From Strobilurus pachycystidiatus (Eukaryota > Basidiomycota > Agaricomycetes > Agaricales > Physalacriaceae): a stretch of 64,000 bases of DNA. Numbering within the stretch: position 1 is the stretch's first letter; every line of letters starts with the position of its first letter. Under the pieces are notes generated by a model. It saw nothing but the letters and a program-made list of their open reading frames with translations. It was not told the origin of the DNA and did not search any database. Below, piece after piece: positions 45,331 through 57,911 of the stretch. Made by a program: the position numbers and the translations under genes. The stretch lies in contig JAHLMK010000041.1 of NCBI GenBank assembly GCA_019915135.1, positions 1-64,000 of the forward strand, given 5' to 3'.

Positions 45331-46812
45331 TTATTCCTCAATTGGGGAATAACTACGATGAGTATGAAGCCCCAGGAAGACCAGGCTACCGTCAGAGGCT
45401 TGCGATTCTTCCCAGTGATACTGCCTCCAGAGAAAACCCTGATCCCAACGACGACCGCAATATTCAATGGCTGGTCCCCAGGCCTCAGGCATAAGACGAC
45501 TACTCATCCATGCCCGCAGTGTCCTGCTGTCCGGATACTCTGCCAGGGATCCGCTGATTCTGAGCTCAAAGCGGTCGACATGCACGCTGGCCCTCTGCAG
45601 CAGAGCTGGTAACCGTAGCCATTGCTCATGAGGGGCATCTCCAACGACGGTAATCATGTCGCAGCCCAGAAGAAGCTGTAATCGGAACATACTGTCGATG
45701 TTGTGCATGACGAGGTGGAGTGTGAGGTCAGTGACACTCGGCGGCATGGTCTCCAAAAAAGAGAGAGGACGGAAGAGTGATGCGAAGTTGAGCCTGACGT
45801 GCAATTTCTCGAGTACATCACAAAACCGCATTGTGGGAGTGTGTTCCAAAGGCCGTTTGGACAGGTGAGCTGTGGAGGGGTTATTGGTGGCTCGATTCAT
45901 GAGGCAGAAACTGCTTACTATCAGCATAAACAGTTAGCTGTCGAATGGAATGGCGATTACCAAGCAAGACTTGACGTAGCAGGAAGAATGAGTGGCGAGC
46001 ATCATGAATGTCTATCTCGAATTGCTTGAGAGCTTCAAGTGCATCTGAATAGCCAAGACCGATCGGATCCAGGTCAAGGACCATGAGCCCAAAGACGCTG
46101 GCATTGACCACGCGCAAGATCTTCAGCTTGGTCCAGGCTACGGGAAGTGGGGAGATGGGAGTCATATCATTGCTCGGGAAGCTGAGGCCGGTTATAGCGA
46201 CAGTGGTGAGATTGAGGAGTTCATCCTCTATGATCAATTCCTCCAAGTGCATGATCAAGTTGAGGAGGACCAACAAGGGGGGGAAGTTCAAAACGCATCT
46301 CAGAACATGTAACTTCCTGACGTGGACGAGTTGGCAAGAGAGGGAGAACCATGAAGCAAGGGTCGTATATTCAGAATGATCGAACTCCATGGCAATGCCA
46401 TCGAGCACAATGACCTGCACTGTGGGGCAGCGCGAGAGGAGTTGGACGACATCCTCCAAGCTGATGGCAGAGCCTTTGAACGTGACGGATTTGATGAAGT
46501 GTTCATGTTTCTTCAGCAGGTTCTCGTACCAGTGCGTGGGCTAATGAGAGGGTGTGAGAGAGAAAACATTGGCACGACCGAAGAACGCACATCCCGCTGT
46601 GCCATGGTCACCTCAATAGGAAAGATGATTGCAACGGAGGCGTGGACGAAAGGGAGCAACTGAAAGTGGGTGCGCCAGTCCACTTGCGCAAATGATGCTA
46701 TGCTCCGGCCATCTGAAATGTGCGTGCCAATCTCCCTGACCATGTCGAGTGGCAAGTCTGAAGGAGTTGTCGATGCATGAGCGTAGGCACTAGCGGAGAG
46801 ACGTACGTGCAT
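45331..46812 (-). CDS. F-box-like / leucine-rich protein
   Basis: The ATG at 46812 begins MHVRLSASAYAHAS. It is followed by LPLDMVREIGTHISDGRSIA, the pattern of a fungal F-box, which would link a target to the SCF ubiquitin ligase. After an intron near 46520 come leucine-rich repeats: VQLLSRCPTVQVIVLDG, VRKLHVLRCVLNFPPLLVLL, HLEELIIEDELLNLTTVAI and LKILRVVNASVFGLMVLDL. A further intron near 45880 joins the last exon, which contains VLEKLHVRLNFASL and TDLTLHLVMHN and ends at 45331. About 460 residues. It belongs to a large mushroom-specific F-box expansion; the target is unknown. Confidence 0.72.
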
Positions 46813-47473
46813 AGCCTGTCTTGCCTGTTGGCTCGCCTGATGAAGCCCTTGTTCGGTGAGTGCGACAGATACACAGCTTTTTCATGGTGGCGACAGTCGG
46901 TGCAAAGGGGGGTGACACGATAAAGTCACCTGTAGGGGTCACAGTGACTTGAAACCACGGGAATTAGTACTAGCGAGATTTGTACACGCATGTGTGGGAA
47001 TACCTTTTTGCCATTGGCCCATGCGACGGCCGCTCACTGGCATCGCCACCTCTCGCTAAGTCATGGAGGTCAGAATGGCTGTACTGCCTCGATATACGGG
47101 GTCCCGACGCGACCGTCACGACGAACATGTGGATGCAAGAGTGCCGAAACAGGTGCTGTACGAACTTCGGGAATGATGCCAGGATGATGTGAGGGCAAAC
47201 ACAAGCTCACAGCCGCTCGGGGAGTGCAAGACTCCAACCCGCATCTGTTGAACAAGAAACGTCCTATTGTCAGCGCTAGATCGCGGACAGGTCAGCGGGT
47301 CAAGAGGGCATTTAAGACTGCGGGCGTGGTATTCCGGAGAGATGTCGAGGGAGCCGGGCTAGTTCTATTGCCATTGGAAGCGGGTATACGATGAACGTGA
47401 GCAGTCAAAGGTGTGACACAATTTAGGGATATTTCAAGTGGAATGTGATGTCTGCTTTCTTCCTGCGTCCACG
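46813..47473. promoter_or_regulatory. Divergent intergenic region between two F-box-like genes
   Basis: About 660 bp between the starts of the minus and plus F-box-like genes. No coding frame is supported. It must carry both promoters. Confidence 0.4.
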
Positions 47474-48744
47474 ATGGGAAACAAGGGGTCCAAATTCATG
47501 CCTGGGGAAATGTGGGACGAATGCGTGCAGTGGCTGAGGGAGGACCAGGCCTCCCTGCGCTCATTGGCCCTTGTCTCCAAAGTACACCAGGCGGTGGCCC
47601 AGCGCCTACTGTTTAGGGAGTGCGCCTGGAGGCTCACAGGCCAGGACTTGTGCGGTAAGGCCCACTGCTGCTGCCAACGCCAACAAATGACTCAACGGTG
47701 GTTGTAGAGCTCAGCGACATCCTGGCGAAAAATCCGGCTTTGCCCACTTATATGCGGAAACTCAAAATCATCGTCCTGACGCCTGAGGGGAACCGACTTG
47801 TGCGGGCACATTTGTGCATATTGGAGTGCAACCTGGAGAAGTGCGTCAACACGTCGGCACTACACTTTGTCGGGATAGACTTCGAAAGGGGTGAGATGGC
47901 AAGGAGGGTGAAGAGGGCACGTCAGCATTGGAAGGCGGACTTTCAACATCTTTGGTTCGAAGGATGCAGGTACCGAGCGGGAGATCTAAGCCTCCTGTTC
48001 GACGGCATATCAGTCTTGAAAAGCTTCATGGCAGTGGGGGATACCTTCAGCCATGAAAAGCATGTCGAACCACCGGCTCTCAATCCATTCAAAGCCGCGG
48101 ACGTGCACATCGCAGACCTCAAGGGTTCCTGCTATGAGCTCTGTGGCACGCGCCTAATCACAGAGTGGCAACTCTTTCTGGAGAATTATGTGCTGCCATG
48201 GGCGGTAAGGTTGTCTGTCGATTGGATCCCTGAGAGTGGGCAGTTGAATGGTGCGATCCTGCGAACATTGACCCTTCAAGTGGCCGAAACAGGTGAGCGA
48301 AGCCGGCTGTGAGTAAACGGCCCAGAAGATCTGACAGTTCGCGTTGCAGAGGAAGTCGTGGACCTAAAATGTTTGCCCTTGGTGTTGCGCCGTGTACGTT
48401 TTCTCTCGGTAACCTTGTCGACGAACGGCTGGGGTTGGCTGCAAGCAGCATTGGCGTCAGTGCGGTGTGAGAGTGCACTGGAGGGAGTGACTATCATAAC
48501 CAAAGGGCGCTTGCAGGCTATGGAATCGATCAAAGCGGCAGAAACTCTCTTTGGCGGCGACCATCGCCACTACTATTCGCACCTGAAAAGGCTTGCCGTC
48601 CACACACGCGGCAGGTCAAGAGAAGAGTGGTCGGGTTTCGTTTATCATTGGGGTGAAAAAGAACGATGCACGATAGAGGTATTGGAGGACGGCGAGCCAT
48701 GGTGTTGGGGATTGTCTACGAGTGGCTACGGAATGGACGTGTAA
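47474..48744 (+). CDS. F-box-like protein
   Basis: The ATG at 47474 gives MGNKGSKFMPGEMWDECVQW and RSLALVSKVHQAVAQRLLF, a typical mushroom F-box-like start; an in-frame upstream ATG at 47438 is the alternative. Introns of about 54 bp (ending 47707) and 58 bp (48292-48349) keep frame. The rest is a beta/alpha region with weak leucine-repeat character (MRKLKIIVLTPEGNRLV, LRTLTLQVAET, LPLVLRRVRFLSVTLSTN, LKRLAVHTRG). It ends CWGLSTSGYGMDV at 48744. About 390 residues. Role by family: substrate adaptor of an SCF ubiquitin ligase; the substrate is unknown. Confidence 0.72.
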
Positions 48745-48775
48745 AAATGACCTAACGGGATCTCCTCGCTTGAAT

Positions 48776-51700
48776 TCAATCTTCCTCCTCTTCTTCTTGA
48801 CTGAAAACAAGTGGTGGCTTGCGACGAGTGGGTGCACTCTCATCGGATGAATGCCCTGTGGAGTCATCCGATGGCTCCTCAAGACGTTCCATACGACGAA
48901 GACGCTTCCTGGATGGAAGGCGACGTCGCTCTCTCGGCCGTTTGGCTTGAGAGACAGCCTGATGGGGTGGGAGGAAGGATGCGTCGGTGCGTGGGTCAGA
49001 GTCTAGGATCGGGCTTAGAGGTCGTGTTTGTGGCTCCAGATCGCTGATACTGGCAGACTGTGAGGGTTGGGACCGCACAGCGGAAACAGTCCCGTGAAGA
49101 GCTGGGAAAAGGGTCTGCGCCCCCCCGCGCGGGACGAGGTCGACGGGACTCATTGGATTGCGAATGGAGAAGATAGGCATAAATGTCTCTTGCCACAATG
49201 AGCGAATGGTGTCTGCTACGGCTGGCTCCGAAAGGTGTGCACAGCTCGCCGACGGGGCTTGCACATTCCTGACGGAGGAGATGAATACCATAAGACCGGA
49301 GAGGAACGCGGTGGGAACATCGACGAAGAGGTCGCATTGGTCAGACCCTTCGAAGCAGTCGACGGAGTAGTGCTCGCGGTGAAAGATGAGAAACTGCTCA
49401 AACAATTTCGATGCCGCATGGCATTCCGCGAGGACCATGTCATGAGCACTTGGTCCGAGTAAGAGAGGGCCCGACAGGATCACTAAACCGAGGAAAACAA
49501 TGTCGACCAGCCCTTGGAATTCATGATGGGACGGGTGACGATACGCGTCGGACTTGCCTAAGTGGGTGTCGGGATTGGGAGATCGAGATATATAAGTGCG
49601 ATCTTACCGACGAGGGCTCCATGGCACCAGCACATGAGGAATCGAGCGTAAAGGGCCCACGTGTGCGTGTAGTCTGTCTGTGTATCCAAAGCAGTCATTT
49701 GAATGAGCCCAGGCAGTGCGTCGCGGAGGACGAAACGGTTTAAGAGAGTGCCGCGGCGAACTACAGAGTTTTGGAGGTTGAGAGAGTACGTCTCGGCCCA
49801 AGCGGGAATGATACTGTGGGGATTGGTAAGGGATCGGGCTGGGCAAATGAGACTTACACAATATCACCAGCCTTCATGTAAATCGCATTTGTGACGATAT
49901 CCTTGTATTTCAGGCTGTCATTATCCCAGCAACGTAGAAAATCTGCAAAGTCATTGGCGCGAAAGGCGCGCTCGACGCAGATGACGATACATTCTCCTTG
50001 GACGACCTCGACAGTCGTTGGGAGACCGGTGTTATCGCAAGATTGGGGGTGGTCTGCCGTGGCGCTGCCGATGGCATGCCAAAACCGACCGCAGTGCATG
50101 TCCAAGGGTTGGGAATCATCGGGAAGAAGAGGTTCCGTCGCACTAAGGACATAGGGTATATGGTCGAGGTGACTGAGAGAACTGCTCAACGGTTGTTTCG
50201 TATGTTACAGGGGAGGAACGCACTTTATGGACGAGGGCAAGAACTCGACGTCCCGCCCTTCGTGCGGTATGTCATTGAGGGAGACAACGTCCCCACGGTC
50301 GCCGAGGGTGAACTCGGCGAGAAGTTGAAGAACACTGAGACGTCTGTCATGTCCTGGCATTGACAAATGTGGAAAGTCCCGAAAAAGCGGATCTGTGTGA
50401 AAGGGTTGAACGCTTGACGGGGAAACAGAAAAATTGACGCTGACAAGTGGCATCGAACGGTTGTTGGATATCAAGAACGGAATTGAAAAGGGACGGAGAG
50501 ATGGAGGGTGAGGATGGCCGTTGAATGGACGACACATGCACAAAGTGTCTGGAAGGGTAGCTGTATTGCTTGAGGGTAGACTGCTGCTCCCACTGGGAGA
50601 GGGAGAAACGTTTGACGATTAGACCGTCATGTTCCAGTGGCAGTAGGTCGGCGCCGTGTAGAGGCTTGGATACGTGGGCGGTGAACAGCTTGCTGAGCCG
50701 GAAGGTGCACAGGTCCAACTGGAGGGGTAGTTTGGTCACGTGGTCGAGAAAGAGGGATGACACTGACGAGATGCTGTAGTGGCTTCACTGTCACCTGCAC
50801 CCAGCCGTTGGAGCGGGAATCATAAACTTTGAATGCGATCGGTACCGCGCGCTGGGGTGATAATGAGAGGTAAACGATGTTCAAGATTGGGCAACCTACA
50901 TCAGTGCGTTCGCCGCTTCTGTCACCAACAATAGACTGTGAAGCAGGCGTCGTCGTGGCCTTGAGGGTATTGGCCAACAGCATTGCAATATGGGCGTCGG
51001 TAGATTCCAAGACCTGTTGGCGAATGGCCGCTCGTACTGGGGTGGCGGCGTGGCGAAGGTCATCTGGCGGTGGCGGAGTTTCGTCGTCCACAACGGAGGG
51101 GGAAATGGGACCCTCTTTCGTCCGCGGCTGTCTTTCTTGACGATCCGAAGTGCGCTTGCGACGGGTTTTTTTGTTGGGCGGTTCCGCCTGACCTTCCTCG
51201 CCTCCATTGCTGTTCACAGATGGCTGGCGGAGTTGCCTGGGTCCGTTGACAGGGAGGGGTGCAGCTGTGACAACCTCATCGAGCATGGTCCTGTACCAGG
51301 CGGATTGATCTATATTGCATGGGAGAGAGAGGATCTTTTTGACCTCATCGGCAAGCGTGAGGAGGGAGTTTACGACGGAGACACCTCCTTGAATGATGCG
51401 AAAAAGGCATTCCACGGCGGCTTTCTCCAGCGCAAGGAGCGTCGGGGGGAGCGGTCCCCTCTTGAAGAGGTAACGGTTGGCCAACTGTACACAGTTAACG
51501 GGTAAGACAGGCGTCTGAAATGGGGACGCACGTGGAGAAGGCCTATGAGGCTGGGTTTCGACGCGCTGGGGGGCGCTTCGCAAAACAAGAAGATGGGTGA
51601 TATGGCCAAGAAGAGGTAGAAATCGGGGTGCGCGAAATCATATTCTGATTGGTTCTCGACCAAGGCATAAGAAACCGTGGAATGGTACGTCTGTTCGGAT

Positions 51701-52559
51701 AGCCTGTTGCGTGTGAGGTGGGACGGCCGGAAGCAGTCGAAAGTGCTCACGATTGGATGGTCTTGAGGAGAGGCCTCTCTGAAAACTATCAGGCGCGTTG
51801 AGTATGGAGAGGTCGCGTTGTGTGCTTCCTATGCGTACCACAGTTGTTCTGAGATTGTCGGCAAAGTGGCTGGCACGAAGAATCCAGAGGCCGGAATTGA
51901 CATTGCTGAGGCCGAGGGCGTACCCTTCAGATATGGCTTGGGAGCCAGGATCATCACCTTGCGAAACATGTGGAGCAGCGGAGCGGGCCGCGGCCAGGAG
52001 GGATGCTTCAGAGGAAAGGAAAGACTTCGCGCCCTTGGAAAGGTTCTCGAGGGTAGATAGAAGAAGGTTAGCCACATTCATGGTGCTTTGGTGGAGGGCA
52101 GGGTCAATGGCATCCACGCGCACATTGGGAGGGAGGTCGAAGAGGTACAAGTCAACGAGGCGCAACGCGTGGAGCCGGTAGAGGAATCCCTTCATGTCCA
52201 TGGAAAGCTCGTGCTTGGCAAGGGTCGAAAGTTGGTCGAGCCTTTGGTTATAAAAGTAGCCGTCCACTTGGACGAGTTGCCGGTGACGGGAGAGCAGTTG
52301 TACGCCGTCGAGTACGGTTTTCTTGGCAGCCTAAAGGCGGACCGGATTATCGAGCCGAATAAAGTCACGGAAGAGGGGAACTGACGTTGCGGAAGGCCTG
52401 CTTGGAAGCTGGGGCCCTTTCACGATCCCAAGGGTAGGTTTCCCCTTGTTCGGGGAGGTGGTGCCAAAATATGCTCCGAATGAAAGGGGTGGCAACAAAG
52501 TCGAATGTGGTTTCGAGGTAATCACAGAGGCTGTCTTGCGAGAAAGGTTGCTGCGACAT
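48776..52559 (-). CDS. JmjC-like protein A, metal-binding residues lost
   Basis: The ATG at 52559 begins MSQQPFSQDSLCDYLETTF. Through several introns the protein carries a long helical N-terminal part (HELSMDMKGFLYRLHALRL, YLFLAISPIFLFCEA), a basic linker (KKTRRKRT), ELSVLQLLAEFTLGDRGDV-type sequence and the JmjC-like core near 50080-49650. Protein B at 60.5-63.9 kb has LHHDASGLPT and GTEHYVLNL. The matching positions here read SCDNTGLPT and AETYSLNL, so both metal-binding histidines are replaced while the fold-defining parts are kept. The C-terminal part (ALYARFLMCWCHG, FEQFLIFHREHYSVDC) matches B and ends in an acidic tail at 48776. It is probably a non-catalytic partner or a decaying copy. 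No stop is seen in the main exons. It is head-to-head with PIF1. Confidence 0.7.
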
Positions 52560-52650
52560 GACGAGGGAGGAAAGAGAGAGACGAGAGCCACGTGATGTCC
52601 GCGGCCGTTCTAGTATGTTTCTCGCAGGGGATGATCGCGCTTGCATCATG
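52556..52650. promoter_or_regulatory. Head-to-head start region of JmjC-like A and PIF1
   Basis: The start ATG of the minus gene (52559-52557) overlaps an in-frame plus-strand ATG (52558-52560) within a CATG. The more likely PIF1 start is 52648. Either way the two genes share less than 90 bp, so each promoter must overlap the other gene's transcribed region. Confidence 0.6.
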
Positions 52651-54572
52651 CCCAGATCAACGAAACGGAGCGAGCCGCCCAAGCGTACTATCCGCGACTT
52701 TTTTTCGGCGCCTGTTCCGGTGGTGGCGGTGTCGAAAGACTCGGGCGCTTTGGAAGTCAGCGAGGTGTGTTTGAGTGGCGAGCAAGCACGTGTTATGAAG
52801 ATGGTGGTGGAGGAGGGGAAGAGTATCTTCTTCACAGGCGCGGCTGGTATGTTTCACCGGACGTGGGGAGCTCCTGGAATGGTCTGACTTGAGATAGGTA
52901 CGGGGAAATCACTGCTCCTGAGGGCCATCATCATTGCCCTCAAGAAGAAGTTCAATGGTCCGGCAGTGGCGGTCACCGCCAGCACAGGCAAGGCAGCAGC
53001 AAACATTGGAGGTGGGGGGAAGCGGTTTTCAGTTTGGCAGCCCACAGCTAATCAGCCACAGGACAAACAGTGAATTCCTGGGGCTGCCTGAAGACCAACG
53101 GTGAAAAGCTGGAGGACGTTGTAGCGTGGATTAGGAAGTGCAAGGGGGCGAAGAAAAGATGGCTGGAGGCCAAGGTGCTCATCATAGACGAAAGTGAGCT
53201 GCAAAACATGTGCGTTTCGCAAGCTGACGGAGGGCAGTTTCAATGATAGACTCACCGACGTTCAACATGATGGGTAAGATTGCACAGACGATCAGGAAAA
53301 ACTTCGATAAGCCGTTCGGGGGCCTGCAAGTGGTGGTTACGGGAGATTTCCTGCAGCTCCCACCGGTGACTACCGGTTCTCGGGAGCCTCTCTTCGCTTT
53401 CGAGTCAGCGGCATGGAGGGACACGCTGGACCGCGAGGTGCAGCTGGTGAAAGTGTTTCGACAAACAGACAACAGTAGGCCCTGCGTGTCTTCATCTCTG
53501 TTCAGGTCTGACTAGGCAGGAAAGGTTTGGTAAACGCTTTAAACTCTGTACGTATGGGGACGCCGACGGAGGACGCGGTCACGCTGTTCAAGTCGCTATC
53601 CAGAGAGTTGCCCGTCGAGCATATCATGACGGGTAAACAGGGCTCAGGTGTTCCGGTGTCGAAGATGAACGAGTTGCTGCCAACAGAGCTGTTCTCGACG
53701 CGGAAGGCGGTGAAGGAAGCTAACGACAGACATCTCAACGGCCTCCACGCTGAAACGTTCCTGTACGAGGCGACGGACACAGGGTCGAAAAACTTTCTTG
53801 ATTCGACCTTGATGGTGGAGGAGGAACTGGTTTTGAAAGTTGGAGCACAGGTAATGCTGGTCAAGAACATAGACGACGTCTTGGTCAACGGTCTCGTCGG
53901 GAAGGTGATAGGATTCTACGAGTCGGGGCAACTGGAGGGAGGAGCGCAAGGGAAAAAGAAAGGCGGCCCATTGAGGAACGTGGTGTTGGGAGAGGACGGA
54001 AGGGCTATTATGGGTGAAAGCCGGGCAAAGAGGAGAAGGGAGCGCGCAACGCGCCTGCCGCTTGTGCTCTTTCAATACGCCAAACCGGGCGCAGTGGGTG
54101 AGGTTGTGACGGAGGCTGTGCTGATGAAGACAGAGGTCTTTCATGCAGACAATTCGGACGGCAAGTCAAGCGCGAAAAGGACTCAAATGTGGGTAGTGGT
54201 TGTGTTCACCGCCAGCGACGGTGGACTGACCAGTATTGCTGCACAGTCCGTTGATACTCGCTTGGGCGATGTCGATTCACAAAAGTCAAGGTCAAACGAT
54301 CCACCGCGTAAAGGTCAATCTTTCCAGAATATTTGAGAAAGGTCAGCGGTACTCTGACCCTCAGGCTGGCGTTGGCTGAACGCGTATACACTACAGGCCA
54401 AACATATGTCGCACTGTCTCGCGCGTCCTCCACGGAAGGCCTCCAAGTGGTTGGTTTTACGCGGTCAAAGGTCAGTGACACGTGTGAGGGGCAAAGTGTG
54501 CAACTGACGGTTAAAAAGGTCATGGTGTATCCAAAGGTGGTAGAATGGAACGGGAAGCTTGAAGCGTTGTAG
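52648..54572 (+). CDS. PIF1-family DNA helicase
   Basis: A 5'-3' DNA helicase of replication, G-quadruplex removal and telomere control. The ATG at 52648 begins [20 protein letters not shown]; the TIRDFF segment resembles a PCNA-binding box lacking the usual glutamine. Introns all keep frame. Motifs in order: GAAGTGKSLL (Walker A, joined across an intron near 52855-52898), [24 protein letters not shown] (Walker B, joined across an intron near 53194-53240), [15 protein letters not shown], and after an intron [13 protein letters not shown]. Then come [14 protein letters not shown] and [26 protein letters not shown] and, after the last intron, [11 protein letters not shown]. It ends at 54572. 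All helicase motifs are intact. About 550 residues, shorter than the usual nuclear-mitochondrial PIF1 because the N-terminus is short. It is a member of the expanded mushroom group. Confidence 0.88.
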
Positions 54573-54673
54573 AGTGCCACGTGACTTGTTGCTAAAGACA
54601 AGTAAGTCACGTGGATGTATTCCCCTGTGTTTCCCAAGTAAATACAAGTTTCGTTTTCCTGCTTCTCGCCGTC

Positions 54674-57600
54674 ATGGAAGACGATCCCATTGAAAGTGAC
54701 CATCATGAGCCAGTCGGGACATGGGTTGGGGTAAGTCTCCATATACAAGGATTGTCGATGACCCCTCACTGAATGGGTGTCTCAGACCGTCCCGCTGGGT
54801 GTGGTATGCCCGGTAAGTGGCGAAAATGTTTGGAAGGGAAAGGGAGTTTGCGGGCTGACATGTAGGGTAGGACTTTGTCGCTGTTACGGCTGGTGTCCCT
54901 GCAATGGAACCTGTCGAGGGGAGCGCGAATATATGGTATAGGACGCAGGTATACATGTTGCAGCCAGGCGATAGCGTTAAGCCGCCATTGGCTAGTGGTG
55001 TTGACGTGTGTATGGCGTGGCGTATGAAGAGACCACTGGCTGATGACCGTCATGTAGCGACAACTCAAAAGAACACGGGAAAAGAGCAAAGACGTGGACG
55101 AAGGGTTCATGAAAAGACCGCGAGTGGAAAATGGTGTGGCAGACACGGTGAGCGTAGGTGGCCAGGAAGCAGAGGATGCCGGTGCTGAGGGTCACACTCG
55201 TGCGTCCGACGTGGACATAAAGGTGCGTTAGTTGCTTTTCTGTTTCTGTTCTGATACGTGACATTTGTGTATCAGGATTATACTGGTGGCCAGGAAGCAG
55301 AGGATGCCGGTGCTGAGGCTCACACTCTTGCGGCAGACGTGGACATAAAGGTGCGTTAGTTTCTGACTCTGTTCTGATACGTGACATTTCCGTATCAGGA
55401 TTATACTGGCGGGTCGGAGGAGCTTCTTAAAAATGGATTGGACTTGGACGCACAGGTGGCACCAGTGAGCTGCGACAAAAGCTCCCATCCACGTAGATTG
55501 ATGTTTGACCGCAGGATGTTGGTGCCATAGCTCATTTGGCGACCTTGGAGTGTGAAGTCTTGAAGGACGTGCTCCGGGTGTTGTACAAGGTTCCTTATTG
55601 GCGTGCCGCGCTGAGGGAGGGCAAGCTTGAGTGGTTGGTCCGAAAGCTGCAGTGGGCCCACGGGTACCATGATGTGCTGGCGTGCGTTCTTTCAATGATC
55701 TTGGGTATGACACGTACGTTCCGGGCGGCGCACGATGAATCCTCAACCAAGGCGTGGATGGCGATGGACCGCGTACTAGAGGCCGAGGCAGGAGGGGATG
55801 TGGGGGGGGCAATGGGTCGTCCCAACGTCCACTTTGATGAGGATTGGAGACAGATGGTCGGCCCGATGTACGAAAAGGCCGCATTGCAGGGCGATGTTAT
55901 GGCAGACGATACGTTGGCGAGTCTGGTGAAAGAGGCTATGTGGACGTGTTGGCCGAAGCTGAGCGCCACTTGCCTGCCGCCCGTCCCACACCTGCTTCAC
56001 CTTTTACTGTCGCATACACCTCTCAAGAGTGACGGTACGCATGGATTGTGGCCAGCATTGGTGCGTGACACGTAAAGTGGGAACATCCGGCACTGATCGA
56101 TGAGAAGGTATTCGCTCATGTGGACTGGCGTGCGTTGGACTTCGTGCCATCTAACCGCCTGGCAGGGGTGTTGCATCGATGTGGGGGTGCGGAGTCAAGC
56201 GTCGGCGCCGTGCTGGAGGAGTTGGGATGCCTTGTCTTCAATAACCTCAGAGGCGCGTATGACTGGGGCCAAAAGTACGTCTATACTCGTGTGTCGAGTG
56301 GCAGAGTGGTGTTAGGCGGGACATGTAGCAATACCGCTTTGGCCGGAGTGCTAGGGCTCGACGTTGCAGTGGTGGAGGAGATGGTGCAAGTAATAGTCAG
56401 GGAACATGGTGAGTGATGTGCAGGCGTTTGGTCTATTGTTATGACTTTGGAGTCAGGAAGCATCCAAGAGGATGCACCGTCCGCCAAGGATGTCCATCTG
56501 GTGCGGTTGGCATTGGCTATATACAGGGATGCACCCATGGGCACAGGCGAAACATTGTCGATGGTGATGGTTCGCAAGCTTCTTCTCCTTGCCCACCTGC
56601 ATCAAAAATTGGTTGTGCCGATGTGCGAGGAATTGCCATCCTTGAAACGCTTCTTTGTCGAGGTCCGGGGGACAGGGCCCGGCCGGCCAACCACGGGATG
56701 GTACAAGTTCGGGATGCCCTCGATTGGTTCACGTAAGGCTTGGCTGAGGGAAGCCCTAAACATGCAATGTGATGCCGATGTCGCGGGCCTTGGCCGGCGA
56801 CTGGCGGACGGCCTTCGACACTGGGATCGGGGAATGGTAGAGCATGATTTCAAGGGGGGCGAATACACGGACAGGAGGAGCTTGGTGCCCGAGGACATCT
56901 TGCGTGTAGCAAAGGACATGTTTCTGGTGCGCATGTGAGGTTTGTTGGCCGTGTCCCGCTAACTTATGCTTTCAGCGGACCAGTATACCTTATATGATAA
57001 CGGCCGCAGTCAGCGCGGGGGCCGACGCGAACGTCAGGAGCATATCTCTGACTGACGTGGAAACTTGGGTATCAGGCAGGTGTATCCGCATTGAATGGCC
57101 TGAGGCTGCCAGCAGCAATGAGGTGCGATGTTTCCTAAAGGCATGGGGCGAGCATTGGGCGGTATTTCCGCGGAATACCGATGTATTTGGCCGATTACCA
57201 CCCCCTGCAGAACTGTTCGACAACCAGGAAATCCAACGGGAGCTGCCAAACGCCCCAGAGGATGACTCTGACTCAGAGTCGGACGTAGATGAAGAAGATA
57301 AAGGTTGGGATTCTCTCCGTGAGGAACACAACTAATGAGGTTGTAGGAGCGGTCAGTATATTTGAGCAGGAGGACCGCAAGGACGCCGGAGGTCAGGTGC
57401 AAGCTTTGCAGTCCCAAGACTTGAGACGATTCTTCCAGGCACCATTGGAGGGGAAATCTTTACAACGTGAGTGACCGGACATGCGCATTGAGGGCCGACG
57501 CGAGTTAGTTGCAGGGGCTATTGCGAAAATGAAGGCAAACGCGGTTAGATGGGAACAAACGGTCTTAAAGACTGTGCCGGCAAAGTCGGTGAGTTGGGGG

Positions 57601-57911
57601 GGTTCGCGGCCAGTCATTCAGAAGCAATGACACTGCAACAGATTATGCAGAGGGTGGCGGGAGACCTGCGATGGATGCGCAGCGGCTTGGAAGAGCACAC
57701 AAAATCAATGATAGTAGATTCAAACATCATGGAAGTCGCGCGAAGGGTGATGGAGAAGGAGGGGTTGGGGGAGGTGATGGGGGAAGAAGCGCTCTCTCAA
57801 TTCAAGGAAGAACTCGCTGCCTGTCTCAAAAGATGGGAAGAGATTGTGGGTGAGGCGAGTCCGTCGCCTGGGCTTCTGTACTGCATGGAGCCTTGTTCTA
57901 GTCCCGTTTGA
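54674..57911 (+). CDS. Multi-exon protein of unknown function
   Basis: Not recognised. The ATG at 54674 (MEDDPIESDHHEPVGTWVG) begins a series of short exons with in-frame introns: TVPLGVVCP, DFVAVTAGVPAME.., then RQLKRTREKSKD and KRPRVE (nuclear-type basic motif). Next come two tandem copies of a GGQEAEDAGAE exon (55157-55407). Larger exons follow: LATLECEVLKDVLRVLYKVP..., WEHPALIDEKVFAHVDWRAL..., YRDAPMGTGETLSMVMVRKL... to about 56938, and about 56994-57302 ending in an acidic stretch. Then come DLRRFFQAPLEGKS and a helical C-terminal exon (MTLQQIMQRVAGDLRWM, EEALSQFKEELAACL). A frame change near a G7 run at 57595 and one near 56030 remain unexplained. The gene lies directly behind PIF1 on the same strand. 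Confidence 0.55.
55157..55407 (+). repeat. Tandem duplication of an exon-intron unit
   Basis: Units 55157-55284 and 55285-55407 are near identical. Each holds an exon part encoding GGQEAEDAGAE.HT..DVDIK and a following intron of about 50 bp starting gtgcgttag and ending atcag. Both units splice in phase 0, so the duplication adds a peptide repeat without breaking frame. Confidence 0.8.
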
